A stretch of DNA of 64,000 bases from Myxococcus hansupus. GTDB lineage: Bacteria > Myxococcota > Myxococcia > Myxococcales > Myxococcaceae. The notes under the pieces were generated by a model. It had not been told where the DNA came from. It searched no databases and saw nothing but the letters and a program-made list of their open reading frames with translations. This document shows positions 8,942 through 21,538 of this stretch, piece by piece (positions within the stretch are counted from its first letter, which is position 1; the number at the start of each line of letters is the position of its first letter). The translations under genes were made by a program, and so were the position numbers. The stretch spans positions 5,538,501-5,602,500 of the forward strand of contig NZ_CP012109.1 in the NCBI RefSeq assembly GCF_000280925.3, read 5' to 3'.

Positions 8942-10330
8942 TCAGGCCGCGGCCACCGAGCCGCCCTGCTGCTCGGAGGGAGGCGCGGAGGGCTTCACCT
9001 CGTCCGTGCCGTGCATCATCCGCTTGAGCACGGGCGAGACGAGCAGCAGCACCACGCCGGCGATGCCCGTGCCGATGGTGATGTAGAGGAACACGTTGAA
9101 CTCGCCCAGCTTCTCCGAGGCGCCGCCGAAGACGCCGGCGAGCTTGTTGGCCGCCGCGTTCGCCAGGAACCACACGCCCATCATCGCGGAGACGATGCGC
9201 GCCGGCGCCACCTTCGTCACCATGGAGAGACCCACCGGAGACAGGCACAGCTCGCCCATGGTGTGGAGCAGGTAGGCCATCACCACCCACCACGCGGCCG
9301 CCTTGCCCGTCGCGGCGCTCTGGCTGGAGGCGCCCAGCATGAAGAGGAAGCCGGCGGAGAGGAACAGCAGGCCCATGCTCATCTTCACCGGGATGCTCGG
9401 GTCCTTGCCCCGCGCGGCCAGCCAGCTCCACAGGCCCGCGAAGACGGGCGCCAGCGTGACGATGAAGACGGAGTTGAAGTTCTGGAACCAGGTGGTGGGG
9501 ACCTCCCAGCCCAGGATGCTGCGGTCCACCTTGGCGTCCGTGTAGAGGTTCATCAGGCCGCCGGCCTGCTCGAAGCCCGTCCAGAAGGCGACGACGAAGA
9601 TGGCCATGATGAAGATGACGACGATGCGGTCGATCTCGTCGCGGCTGAAGCCCTTCTTCTCCACGGCGCCCTTCGCCGCCTCGGCGGCGGCGACCATGCG
9701 CTCCGGCACCAGACCCACCTGGCCCAGCAGCTTGTTCTGCAGCGACAGGAAGGCGACCAGGCCCAGGAACATGCCCACGCCGGCGGCGCCGAAGCCCCAG
9801 TGCCAGCCCACGCGCTCACCCAGCGTGCCGCAGATGAAGTTGCCGAGCACCGCGCCCAGGTTGATGCCCATGTAGAAGATGGTGAAGGCGCTGTCGCGGC
9901 GGCCGTCACCCGGGGCGTAGAGCCCGCCCACCATGGTGGAGATGTTCGGCTTGAAGAAGCCGTTGCCGATGATGAGGAACGCCAGGCCCGTGTAGAACAT
10001 CGACACGCTGGGAAGGGCCAGGACGAGGTGGCCTATCATCATCAACACGCCGCCGAGCACCACCGCCCGCCGCTGACCCATGTACCGGTCCGCGATGAAG
10101 CCACCCACGATGGGCGTCAGGTACACGAGGCCCGTATAGGTGCCGTAGAGGCTGAGCGCGTCCGCGGTGGTCCAGCCAAAGCCCCCGTTCACCTTGCTCG
10201 TGAGGAAGAGCACCAGCAGGCCGCGCATGCCGTAATACGACATGCGCTCCCACATCTCGGTGAAGAACAGGAGGTAGAGCCCTCGCGGGTGCCCTTTGCG
10301 GGCATCGCCCGCGGCTACGGAGCCTTGCAT
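8942..10330 (-). CDS. Peptide MFS transporter (POT family, DtpT-like)
   Basis: This 462-residue polytopic protein is a second proton/peptide symporter. The POT signature is present as EMWERMSYYGMRGLL, the PTR2 block as IGNGFFKPNISTMVGGLY, and FTIFYMGINLGAVLG follows. About 12-14 hydrophobic helices are visible. The N-terminus (about 17 polar residues) and C-terminus are short and cytoplasmic. It is transcribed towards the other POT gene, with the two terminators back to back between them. Substrates are probably di/tripeptides; exact specificity cannot be read from sequence. Confidence 0.92.
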   Translation of the reverse strand: MQGSVAAGDARKGHPRGLYLLFFTEMWERMSYYGMRGLLVLFLTSKVNGGFGWTTADALSLYGTYTGLVYLTPIVGGFIADRYMGQRRAVVLGGVLMMIGHLVLALPSVSMFYTGLAFLIIGNGFFKPNISTMVGGLYAPGDGRRDSAFTIFYMGINLGAVLGNFICGTLGERVGWHWGFGAAGVGMFLGLVAFLSLQNKLLGQVGLVPERMVAAAEAAKGAVEKKGFSRDEIDRIVVIFIMAIFVVAFWTGFEQAGGLMNLYTDAKVDRSILGWEVPTTWFQNFNSVFIVTLAPVFAGLWSWLAARGKDPSIPVKMSMGLLFLSAGFLFMLGASSQSAATGKAAAWWVVMAYLLHTMGELCLSPVGLSMVTKVAPARIVSAMMGVWFLANAAANKLAGVFGGASEKLGEFNVFLYITIGTGIAGVVLLLVSPVLKRMMHGTDEVKPSAPPSEQQGGSVAAA

Positions 10331-10485
10331 GCCGTGGTTTCCTTGAAAGGAGAGGTGCTACGAAAAAGTCGCGCGACTGTAGCAGACACGCGGGCCGTTC
10401 CCAGGAGGACACCTGAGCGCCTGGGGAATTCCCCTACCCCACGGGCCGGACGCCACCCGTCCAGTCGGGGCCTTCGCGCCCTGCG

Positions 10486-13397
<2,912 letters not shown>

Positions 13398-13401
<4 letters not shown>

Positions 13402-14186
13402 CGCTTCACTCCTTCGGTCGTCAACACCATCGCATACTTGAGGGTGTCGGCGTCATCCAGGAGCGCCATGAAGCGCTGGCAGAAGGCATCGTAGGGCGCG
13501 GGGCCCCCAAAATAGGGCTCCGCAAGTGGACGCAAGGTCCGGAAGCGAATGACCCAGTCGTCATGCAGGCGGGCGTCCACCGCGCCGGCCGCCACGTAGA
13601 ACGGGGAGATGTGCACACGCACGTCTTCCAGCCCGGCCTTGCGGAAGAGGTGGAAGAGCTTGCGGCCCGCGTGCAGGTCGAAGCGCGCCGCGCGCAGGGC
13701 GGACAGCAGCTTCTGGCTCTCCTGCTGGAGGTCCTCCGGGAAGGGCCAGTTCCACAGCCCCACCCCGTCGATGTCCGCCACCACCACGCGCCCGCCCGGC
13801 TTCACCACGCGCACCAGCTCCGCCAGGGCGGAGTCCTGCTCACCCAGGTACTCGAAGACGTACTGACACCAGACGTAGTCGAAATGGTTGGAGGGCTGGC
13901 GCGTCTCCGGAAGCGCGCCCTGGAGCAGCGTCACGTTCGGATGGCCGGAGAGCAACGCCTGGGCCGCCGACAGGTGCTCGGCCTGGGGTTCGATGCCCAC
14001 CACGTGTCCCGTGGGCCCCACGATGTCCAGAATCTCCGAGGTGATGACGCCCGGCCCACAGCCCACGTCGAGCGCGGTGTCACCCGGCCGCAACCCGGTG
14101 AGCCGCAGCCGGTCCGCATAGGAAGTGGCGCTCGCCTGGGCTTGCAGGCGCTCCACCTCCTGGGCCGACTCCATCAGGTAGGTCAT
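13398..14186 (-). CDS. Class I SAM-dependent methyltransferase (UbiE/COQ5-like)
   Basis: This 262-residue protein has a standard Rossmann SAM fold: motif I LDVGCGPGVITSEIL near residues 39-53, acidic strand-2 residue in VVGIEPQ, motif II NHFDYVWCQYVFEYL, and a post-I block VKPGGRVVVADIDG. The substrate is unknown; the C-terminal third is alpha-helical and variable. It is translationally coupled on both sides: its ATG overlaps the stop of the PilZ gene (ATGA at 14183-14186) and its stop overlaps the start of the hybrid kinase (13398-13401). That coupling points to a role in the same signalling unit rather than in quinone synthesis (inference). Confidence 0.88.
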
Positions 14187-16600
14187 GCCGCGATGTCCTT
14201 GTCATCCGCCCGGCCGCCACCCCGGCCATGCGCGGCCAGCCGCTCGAAGACGGCGAGCAGGTAGGCATTCCAGTCCCGGACGAGCCGGCGGTGGGCGGTG
14301 AACTCCATGACCTTGCCCAGGTTGTGGAATCCCAGGGACTCCAAGGCCGGCAGGTCCGCGTCGGAGGCCAGACACTCCGCGGTGGAGCGGCCGCGCCGCG
14401 CCGAGTCCGCCACCGCGTGCGTCACCAGGGCCTGGCGCACGGCGTCCGCTTCCCGCGCGTCCGGCTCCACCATGACGAGGGAGAAGGAGTTGTACCACTC
14501 CGCCCAGAACAGGCCCGGCGTGGAGTCCTCCATGAGGACGAAGCCCTGGGGACCTTCGCGCCCCTCCACCAGGGCGATGCGGCGGGAGCGGCGCAGGCCC
14601 GCGTCCGAATAGCGCCCGCCCAGCGTGCCCATCAGCATCTCGCCCTCCACGAGGTCCGAGCTGCGCAGACGCACCACGTCCTGCGTCTCCCGCAGGTGCT
14701 GCTCCAGCCAGCGCAAATCGGACACCTCGGCGGGGCGTACGCGCAGGTCCGCGCGCGGCGCCGGCAGCGCGGCGTCCACGGGCAGCCGGCAGGGCGAGAA
14801 GGCGTGCAGACAGCTCAACCCCGGCCGCTCCAACCGGCTGGCGATGGCGCCGTAGATGCGCGACGTCCACCGGTTGCGGCAGCGCCACAGGGCGCGCAGG
14901 TACTCCACGTCCTCCAGGCTCTCCGCGTAGTCGGCCGCGAGCGCCACCAGCTCCTGGGAGATGGACTCATGGCGGTGGTAGCCCGGCCGCACCACCAGGT
15001 GCTGCGACAGCCAGGTCTTCGAATAGATGCGCAGACCGGAGATGTGGCCGTAGAGCCGGTCGTCGCGCTGGTAGACAATGGCCTTGGACAGCCCATGGAT
15101 GCCATTGCCCAGCCGCTGGTGCGCGTCCGTCAACACCTCGGGCGTGGTGGCGGGCTCGTGGAAGGGGTAGTCCGGGAAGCGCACGTCGGCGGCGCGGAAC
15201 AAATCCCAGACGTCGGAGAAGGGCAGCTCGGACGCGTCGCGCGCATCCGGACACCGCGCCTGGATGAACGCGTCCAGGATGGCCGTGCGCGCCTCGGGCT
15301 CCAGCTCCAGGATGCGCAGGCCACAGCGGCGCGGGCGGCTCATGCTGGCGCCCTCTTCCGTCATCGTGAGCTGACCGGTGTCCTGCACCTGCGCGCGGCA
15401 CCGCGAGCGCCGGCCGTCCGGCAACTGGAGCGTCACCGCGTCCAGCACCAGCCCTGGCGGGAAGGCCTCGCGGCCCGCGTCGAACGGGAAGGCAAAGCCG
15501 CCGGTGTGCAGGTCCAGCAGCGGCCGGACGACGGACTCACCCGTCAGCGGTGAATTGAAGGACACCGCGAAGGGCCGCTCCGCGGTGGAGCGGAAGCGCA
15601 GGCTGTTGCGGCGGTGGTGCAGGCTCAGCGCGCGAGGCAGCGCCACCTCCACCTGGTGCCCCTCCGCGGCCAGCACCGCCGTGGTGCCCACGTGGCACAC
15701 GCCGCCGAAGTCGAGACACAGCCGCACCACGTCGCCGGGATGGAAGAGCTCGCCCGGCTGTGACTGGTCGCGCAGCAGCAGCCGCGACTCCTCCGGCAAC
15801 ACCTCCGCGCGGGTGAAGTCCACCAGGCGGTTGCCTTCGTGCGTGCGCAGCCCGAAGCCCACGCCCGCGCGCACCGCGCGGCGAAGCAGGCCGCGGATGC
15901 GCACCGCGTCGTTCAGCAGCGGCGCGGCGGAGGAGCGCGAGTGTTCCATGGGGCGCTCCAGCGACACCCCCAGGTGGAAGCCGTGGCCCTCGTTCGCGCG
16001 CAGCGGTCGCACCATCCGGACGGTGGCATGTCCGGCGCGCAGCACCAGCGCCTCGTCGCGCAGCACCTGGAGCCCTTCCAGCGCCGTGCCGGGCGTGAGC
16101 CGCTCGATGCGCACGCTGGAATCCAGCCGCAGGCCCAGGCCGCCGGTGGCCACGTCGAGCACACGCGCGCGAAAGGTCGTCCCATCCGCGGTGAAGCAGG
16201 CCTCGAGCACACCCTGGGGCTCGCGGCGCTCGGACTCACGCAGCTCCAGCAGCTCCTGCACGGCGCGCCGCAGCGCGGGCGTGGGGTCGTCCTCCAGGGT
16301 GAAGAACATGTGCCCCGCCGCGGCGACGTCCACCAGGCTGTGGTGCGCCTGCGCGTTGTCCCGGGGGCACAACACCGCGCGGATGGAACGTGGGGTGTAG
16401 CGTTCCAGGTCCTTCAACAACCGGGGAAAGATGTCCGGATGCGTCAACACCAACGCGGGAGCGGACTTCGTGAGGAATTCGACCGCCTCCTGCCGGTTGG
16501 AGGCCTCGAGCACGTCGTAGCCGTCCAGCAAGGCGCGAAGCCGTCCCCGACGCTCCGCCTCCGGATGCACGACCAGCACTGCGCGCGTCGTCACGGTCAT
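14183..16600 (-). CDS. Pseudo-receiver / PilZ / GNAT-like multidomain protein
   Basis: This protein of about 805 residues begins with a receiver-like fold (1-120) lacking the DD pair and the phosphoacceptor Asp (LVLTHPDIF replaces the usual LLD-M-P), so it is probably a pseudo-receiver. Two PilZ-like regions follow; the second has RRNSLR and DLHTGG, close to the c-di-GMP motifs RxxxR and D/NxSxxG, while the first is degenerate. The last 400 residues look like an N-acyltransferase/GNAT-type region (VVRPGYHRHESISQELV; RVRPAEVSDLRWLE; ECLASDADLPALESLGF). The ATG at 16600 is preferred over an upstream in-frame ATG at 16660 because GGAGGAGG lies five bases before it. It heads the three-gene operon with the methyltransferase and hybrid kinase. 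It is likely a c-di-GMP-responsive effector; the acyl acceptor is unknown. Confidence 0.8.
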   Translation of the reverse strand: MTVTTRAVLVVHPEAERRGRLRALLDGYDVLEASNRQEAVEFLTKSAPALVLTHPDIFPRLLKDLERYTPRSIRAVLCPRDNAQAHHSLVDVAAAGHMFFTLEDDPTPALRRAVQELLELRESERREPQGVLEACFTADGTTFRARVLDVATGGLGLRLDSSVRIERLTPGTALEGLQVLRDEALVLRAGHATVRMVRPLRANEGHGFHLGVSLERPMEHSRSSAAPLLNDAVRIRGLLRRAVRAGVGFGLRTHEGNRLVDFTRAEVLPEESRLLLRDQSQPGELFHPGDVVRLCLDFGGVCHVGTTAVLAAEGHQVEVALPRALSLHHRRNSLRFRSTAERPFAVSFNSPLTGESVVRPLLDLHTGGFAFPFDAGREAFPPGLVLDAVTLQLPDGRRSRCRAQVQDTGQLTMTEEGASMSRPRRCGLRILELEPEARTAILDAFIQARCPDARDASELPFSDVWDLFRAADVRFPDYPFHEPATTPEVLTDAHQRLGNGIHGLSKAIVYQRDDRLYGHISGLRIYSKTWLSQHLVVRPGYHRHESISQELVALAADYAESLEDVEYLRALWRCRNRWTSRIYGAIASRLERPGLSCLHAFSPCRLPVDAALPAPRADLRVRPAEVSDLRWLEQHLRETQDVVRLRSSDLVEGEMLMGTLGGRYSDAGLRRSRRIALVEGREGPQGFVLMEDSTPGLFWAEWYNSFSLVMVEPDAREADAVRQALVTHAVADSARRGRSTAECLASDADLPALESLGFHNLGKVMEFTAHRRLVRDWNAYLLAVFERLAAHGRGGGRADDKDIAA

Positions 16601-16868
16601 ATGTCCTCCTCCACCGGGCACAATCCCCTGCTCCCCGTGGTCCGAAGTCCCTGGATGCAATGGCCGAACCGCATGCGCGAGGTCCGGGCCGGGGAGCCAT
16701 CTTACCGGACCTCATGGGGAAGGGAGTGCCCCAGCATGAGGACAGGGCGGATGTTGGAAAAGGGCCGCCCGCCTGATTCGCGGCCACCCGGGCATGAGCA
16801 AAGTGGGGCAAACCGCACCCTGGCCGGCACTTCCAGTCCCGGTTAAATGTGGGACTCCAGGAGGTGCC

Positions 16869-17801
16869 ATGGGCGCCGAAGTCGATTACGCGAAGGAAAT
16901 CCAGGAGCTCAAGCGTTCCATGAACGCAGTCATCCTGGCGCACTATTACCAGGAGAGCGAAGTTCAGGACCTCGCGGACTTTGTCGGAGACAGCCTGGCC
17001 CTGGCCCAGGCCGCGGCGCGGACCGAGGCGGACGTCATCGTCTTCTGCGGCGTCCACTTCATGGCCGAGACGGCGAAGATCCTCAACCCGTCCCGCCTGG
17101 TGCTGCTGCCGGACCTGAAGGCGGGATGCTCGCTGTCGGACCGGTGCCCGCCGGGCGCCTTCAAGGCGTTCAAGGACAAACACCCGGACGCGTTCGTCGT
17201 GAGCTACGTCAACAGCTCCGCCGCGGTGAAGGCCATGAGCGACGTCATCTGCACGTCGTCCAATGCGGTGAAAATCGTGAACCAGGTGCCGAAGGACCGG
17301 CAGATTCTCTTCGCGCCGGACCAGCACCTGGGCCGCTACGTGATGAAGCAGACGGGCCGCGACATGGTGCTGTGGCCGGGGAGCTGCATCGTTCACGAAA
17401 TCTTCAGCGAGAAGAAGCTGGTGCAGTTGAAGGTGGAGTACCCGGAGGCTGAAGTGGTGGCCCACCCGGAATGCGAACAGGCCGTGCTGCGCCACGCGGA
17501 CTTCATTGGCTCCACCAAGGCGATTCTGGATTACGCGGTGCGTAGTCCGAAGCAGCAGTTCATCGTGGTGACGGAGGCGGGCATCATCCACCAGATGAAG
17601 CGCGCCGCGCCGGGCAAGACGTTCATCCCCGCGCCGCCCGACAATGGCTGCGCGTGCAACGAGTGCCCATACATGCGCCTCAACACGTTGGAGAAGCTGT
17701 GGCGCTGCATGAAGGACCGCACGCCGGAGCTCACCATGCCGGAGGACCTGCGCGAGGGCGCTCGCGCGCCGCTGCAACGCATGCTGGAGTGGTCTCAATA
17801 A
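16869..17801 (+). CDS. nadA: Quinolinate synthase
   Basis: NadA condenses iminoaspartate with dihydroxyacetone phosphate to quinolinate in de novo NAD synthesis, using a [4Fe-4S] cluster. The 310-residue product shows the three-domain NadA pattern with [19 protein letters not shown] near the start, [49 protein letters not shown] and the C-terminal [12 protein letters not shown]. By position C87, C173 and one Cys of 263/266 should be the cluster ligands. The ATG at 16869 is chosen because AGGAGGT is three bases upstream; an earlier in-frame ATG at 16794 adds 25 unconserved residues. nadB and nadC are not nearby in this window. Confidence 0.96.
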   Translation: MGAEVDYAKEIQELKRSMNAVILAHYYQESEVQDLADFVGDSLALAQAAARTEADVIVFCGVHFMAETAKILNPSRLVLLPDLKAGCSLSDRCPPGAFKAFKDKHPDAFVVSYVNSSAAVKAMSDVICTSSNAVKIVNQVPKDRQILFAPDQHLGRYVMKQTGRDMVLWPGSCIVHEIFSEKKLVQLKVEYPEAEVVAHPECEQAVLRHADFIGSTKAILDYAVRSPKQQFIVVTEAGIIHQMKRAAPGKTFIPAPPDNGCACNECPYMRLNTLEKLWRCMKDRTPELTMPEDLREGARAPLQRMLEWSQ

Positions 17802-17879
17802 TCGTCGCTGGACAGGCAGCAGCGGACATTTGCCAACTCACGTCTTGCACCCCGCGAAGCACAATGCGATGGAGCCACC

Positions 17880-18479
17880 GTGGCCTTCCGATTCCTCGCA
17901 GTCCCCGGACACCGACTGGTGAACTTCCCCCAGGCGTTGCCGGACGATGAGCGCCTTGAGCCGGAGCTGCCTCCGGTGCATGAGGCCGTGGAGCGCGCCC
18001 TCACTGGCGCTGAGTTCCGTGACATGCGCGCCCGCGACCGGCTGCGCACCCTGCTGCAGGGGGACCGTCCGCCCGTGCTGGGCGCCCCCGAAACGGGCTT
18101 TGGTCCCTCCGCCGTCTTCGCGCAGCCGCCCCAGGACCTGCCCGCGCTGCTGCGGCTGGCGGACGAGCTGGAGAACCTGGCCCGCCGCGAGGCCGGTGAG
18201 CGGGCCCTGGTGTGGAAGTGTGGCGACTGCGGCGCCCGCTACGCGGTGCCGGTGGCGCTGGTGCGTCAGGTGTCCATCCGCTGCGAGCGGTGTGGCACGC
18301 CGGTGGAGCTGGCGGCCACGCGCAGCCTGGGCGAGGAGTCCCTCATCGACCCCTTCCTGGGCGCGGTGAATCACAGCCGCCGGGAGCTGGCCGCCTTCTT
18401 CCGCGAGGCCATGGCCCGCGGCTGGCCGGTGTTGGTGGCCGAAGACCGGCGCGTGCCACGCACGCAGCCCTCGGCCTGA
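17880..18479 (+). CDS. Conserved hypothetical protein with a zinc ribbon
   Basis: I do not recognise a named family. The 199-residue product starts with GTG (ATGs further in would cut into the ordered N-terminus). It has a helical N-terminal half and a zinc-ribbon-like four-Cys knuckle, WKCGDCGARY with IRCERCG 23 residues later, then a helical tail. Two CxxC pairs spaced this way usually bind a structural Zn2+ in RNA-, DNA- or protein-binding modules. It lies between nadA and a methyltransferase that also begins with a CxxC zinc pair, which may be coincidental. Confidence 0.65.
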   Translation: MAFRFLAVPGHRLVNFPQALPDDERLEPELPPVHEAVERALTGAEFRDMRARDRLRTLLQGDRPPVLGAPETGFGPSAVFAQPPQDLPALLRLADELENLARREAGERALVWKCGDCGARYAVPVALVRQVSIRCERCGTPVELAATRSLGEESLIDPFLGAVNHSRRELAAFFREAMARGWPVLVAEDRRVPRTQPSA

Positions 18480-18539
18480 CGGCGCCCGGCCGAAAACGGG
18501 TTCTCGCGCCGCGTGGGGGACGGTAGCCTTGCCGTCCCC

Positions 18540-19352
18540 ATGCGGCGCGCGCTCGTTCCCCTCCTGAGATGTCCCCGGTGCCGTCGTGGCGTCCTCCACC
18601 CCGAGGTGGATGCCCCGGTCCACTTCTTCGGTCCGCTGCGCTGCCTGGAGTGTGGCGCCAGCCACCCGGTGGCCGAAGGCGTCGCCGACCTCGTGGTGGA
18701 CCCCGCCGCGTCCGGTCCACTCCAGCGCGGCATGGAGCAGCGCTGGGTGGCGCGTTCGTATGAGCGCTACATGCGGCCGGTGCTCCAGCGCGCGCTCACC
18801 CGCCAGCCGCTGGATGGCGACAGCGAGTTCCTCCTCTACCGCAGCCTCCTGGGCACTCCGGCGGCCCCCGTGCTCGACGTGGGCTGTGGCACGGGCCTGC
18901 TGGCGCGGCGGCTGGCGCGCGAGCCCGACATGGCGCCCGTGGCCGCGATGGATTTGTCCCGCGCCATGCTGGAGGAAGGCGTGGCCCAGGCGCGCGAGGC
19001 CGGCGTGGGCGTGGACTTCCTGCGCGCCGAGGCGCCGTACCTGCCCTTCCAGGATGGCACCCTGGGCGCGGTGTTGATGAGCGACGCCCTGCCCTTCGTG
19101 GCGGACCTGTCGCGGATGTTGCTGGAGGTCCACCGCGTGCTGCGGCCGGGCGGACGGTGGGTGGCCAGCACGTATGCGCCGCCCAAGGCGCCTCGCGCGC
19201 TGCTCCACCGGGGCGTGGGCCTGCATCCAAGAGGCGAGGCCGAGCTGCGCCGGGAAGCGGCGGCGGCGGGCTTCGTGCGCTTCGAGCGCGTGTCCCTGCC
19301 GCCCCTGCTGGTGGTGAAGGCGGAGAAGGGCTCCGCCGAGACGCCTAGATGA
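18540..19352 (+). CDS. SAM-dependent methyltransferase with N-terminal Trm112-like zinc motif
   Basis: The product of about 270 residues starts with a Trm112/RlmA-like zinc knuckle (LLRCPRCRRG and LRCLECGASHPV) followed by a class I methyltransferase: motif I VLDVGCGTGLLARRL near residue 110, acidic residue in VAAMDLSRAML, and VLRPGGRWVAST. This architecture is shared by the rRNA guanine methyltransferase RlmA and by several small-molecule methyltransferases; the substrate cannot be fixed. The ATG at 18540 is preferred to a GTG at 18513 because the conserved zinc knuckle begins ten residues later. Its 3' end overlaps the convergent Cys-rich gene by 8 bases. Confidence 0.85.
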   Translation: MRRALVPLLRCPRCRRGVLHPEVDAPVHFFGPLRCLECGASHPVAEGVADLVVDPAASGPLQRGMEQRWVARSYERYMRPVLQRALTRQPLDGDSEFLLYRSLLGTPAAPVLDVGCGTGLLARRLAREPDMAPVAAMDLSRAMLEEGVAQAREAGVGVDFLRAEAPYLPFQDGTLGAVLMSDALPFVADLSRMLLEVHRVLRPGGRWVASTYAPPKAPRALLHRGVGLHPRGEAELRREAAAAGFVRFERVSLPPLLVVKAEKGSAETPR

Positions 19353-19713
19353 AGATGCCCGCGGACGCGTCGTAGCGCGCCTCGTTGAGCTTCAGCTCCG
19401 CGGGCTGGCCGCGCAGCGCGTCCATCACCTGCCGCTTCGGCTTCTTGCACTTGCTGCACTCGCAAGAGCCCTTCTTGCACGTGCAGTCCGCCTTGCTGTC
19501 GCACTGACACTTGGCGGCCATGAGCGAGTCGAGCACGTCCAGCGGCCGCTCCACGTCGCCGGTGGAAGGCGCGGGCTCCGCCTGCTTCGCCTTCGCCGGC
19601 TTGGCCGCCGCGGCGCGCTGGTGGGCCTCACAGGCCTCCGCCGCGCCCGGTGCCAGCAGCAGGCCGCTCATCATCAGCCCCCCGGCCATCCACATCCCGA
19701 AGCGCGTCGTCAT
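19345..19713 (-). CDS. Small exported metallothionein-like Cys-cluster protein
   Basis: This 122-residue protein has an N-terminal signal (residues 1-27, ending APGAAEAC; a lipidated C28 is possible). After an Ala/Lys/Pro linker it carries seven cysteines in 21 residues, C69-C71, C77-C79, C84-C86 and C89, in CxC and CxxC pairs mixed with lysines. That spacing resembles metallothioneins, which bind soft metals such as Cu, Zn or Cd through thiolates. The remaining C-terminal 30 residues are ordinary. Its stop lies inside the 3' end of the convergent methyltransferase. The family is unknown to me; envelope metal binding is inference. Confidence 0.75.
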   Translation of the reverse strand: MTTRFGMWMAGGLMMSGLLLAPGAAEACEAHQRAAAAKPAKAKQAEPAPSTGDVERPLDVLDSLMAAKCQCDSKADCTCKKGSCECSKCKKPKRQVMDALRGQPAELKLNEARYDASAGIFI

Positions 19714-19890
19714 GTCACTCTCCTCGGGGAAGGCACCCGCGCCCTCCCGCTCAGTCGGCGCCTATACCGCAGCCCTCCCCGACTGCCAAGGCCGCTGGCC
19801 ATACCTTTGTCTACCTGGGAAACAAGGGCTGGCCGGGATGCACGCCTGGCTCGCCGGGCCGGGTGCCGCCGCGTACAGTCCGCGGCCTCC

Positions 19891-21459
19891 GTGACACCCC
19901 GACACTCCCGCCTCGTCCATGCCGCCGCGCTCGTCCTGGGGACGCTCCCCCTGTGGGTGTCGCGCCACCTCCCCATGGTGGACCTGCCGCAGCACTTGTA
20001 CCTCATCTCCGTGCTGCACCGGCTGGACGACCCCACCACGCTGTACCCGCAACTGTTCGCCGCCCGGCACGCGCTGACGCCCTACCTGGGCTACTACTAT
20101 CTGGTCAGCGGGCTCAACTGGCTGCTCCCCCTGGAGATGGCCAACCGCGTGTTCCTCTCCGCCTATGTGGTGGGGCTGCCGCTGAGCCTGGGCTTCCTGC
20201 TGCGAAGCCTGGGCCGCCCCACCTGGCCCGCGCTGCTGGCCCTGCCCTTCGCATATGGCGACAGCTTCAACTGGGGCTTCATCAACTACTGCGCCGCGCT
20301 GCCGCTGACGCTGCTGTGCTGCGGCCTCTTCGTGCGCACGCTGGAGGACGTCCCCCGTCGCCGCCGCTGGGCGCTGGGGCTGGCCGCGTGTCTGGTGGCG
20401 GTGCTGCTCTTCCACGTGCAGGCCTTTGGCTTCCTCGCCTTCGGGCTGCCCTGGCTGCTGCTCACCACGCGCGTGCCCGAGGACGCCTCCGCGCGAGGCC
20501 TCATGGCGCGGCTGCGGCCTCGCATGCCGGCGCTGCTGGGCGTCGTCCCCGGCGTGGCGTTGTTCCTGGGCTGGGTGGTGCTGCGCTTCGGCGAGCCCGC
20601 GGACATCCAGCCCGGCGTGCCGTGGAAGGCGTGGGGCCCCACCTTCTCGCCGCAGAACCTGGCCTGGAAGGGCTTCGAGCAGAACCGCGCCGAGCTCTTC
20701 CAGGTGCTCGCCAACACCTTCTGGGATGGCTCGGACCGCTGGGCGCTGTACGCCGTGGGCGCGGTGGCGGCGGCGGGCTGGGCCGCGGGCCTGCTGCGTC
20801 CCGAGCGCGCCCCTGGACAGGGCGTGGTGATGCGCTCGCGGTTGATGGGGCTGGGGCTGCTGGCGCTCGGCCTCTACTTCCTGCTGCCCTTCGACATCCG
20901 CGGCTACGTCTACTACCTCAACACCCGCTACGCGCACCTGGCCGCCGCGCTGCTGGTGGCCACCGTCCCCGCGACGCTTCCCGCGTGGCGCCAGCCCCTG
21001 CGACTGGCCGCCCTGGCCTGCGCCATGGTGCTGGCCGTCGCGATGGGCCGCGGCTACCGCGACTTCTCACGCGAGGCCCAGGCCGAGTGGGGCCCCCTGG
21101 TGGCCGCCACCGCCTCACGGCCGCGTGTCATGGGGTTGATGTTCGACCCCGGCTCGAAGGTGGTGCGACAGCCCGTCTTCATCCACAGCGCGGCGGTGCT
21201 GGCGCGGGCGCGCGGCGGCGTGCCCAACTTCACCTTCGCCTCCACGCCGCATTCGCCGCTGCGCTACACCGGCGAGGAGCCACCCACCTTCCCCTCCGAG
21301 TGGCGGCCGCAGCAGATGGACTATGCACGGCAGGGCGTCTGGTACGACCACTTCATCGTGCGGGGGGCGCCCCCCTCGCGCGTGTTCGGCGCGCGGCTCC
21401 AGTCAGAGCTGGCCGTGGTGGCGACGCCCGGAAAGAGTTCGCTCGTGCGGAGGCGCTGA
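19891..21459 (+). CDS. Polytopic membrane protein of unknown function
   Basis: This protein of about 522 residues has ten or so hydrophobic helices, beginning with one at residues ~8-28, short loops, and a soluble C-terminal domain of about 120 residues (residue ~395 on). The layout is like that of GT-C membrane glycosyltransferases, with an HLPMVDLPQHLY block after the first helix that could play the role of their acidic first loop, but no family signature is certain. The GTG at 19891 is used because upstream in-frame starts would add an unconserved Pro/Arg-rich leader overlapping the divergent Cys-cluster gene. Confidence 0.7.
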   Translation: MTPRHSRLVHAAALVLGTLPLWVSRHLPMVDLPQHLYLISVLHRLDDPTTLYPQLFAARHALTPYLGYYYLVSGLNWLLPLEMANRVFLSAYVVGLPLSLGFLLRSLGRPTWPALLALPFAYGDSFNWGFINYCAALPLTLLCCGLFVRTLEDVPRRRRWALGLAACLVAVLLFHVQAFGFLAFGLPWLLLTTRVPEDASARGLMARLRPRMPALLGVVPGVALFLGWVVLRFGEPADIQPGVPWKAWGPTFSPQNLAWKGFEQNRAELFQVLANTFWDGSDRWALYAVGAVAAAGWAAGLLRPERAPGQGVVMRSRLMGLGLLALGLYFLLPFDIRGYVYYLNTRYAHLAAALLVATVPATLPAWRQPLRLAALACAMVLAVAMGRGYRDFSREAQAEWGPLVAATASRPRVMGLMFDPGSKVVRQPVFIHSAAVLARARGGVPNFTFASTPHSPLRYTGEEPPTFPSEWRPQQMDYARQGVWYDHFIVRGAPPSRVFGARLQSELAVVATPGKSSLVRRR

Positions 21460-21538
21460 GCGCCGACTGTGCCCTGGTGGGCGCACGGCCCTTCGCGGAC
21501 ATGCCCGGTGACGCGCGGAGTGAAGTAGAAATCCCCGC

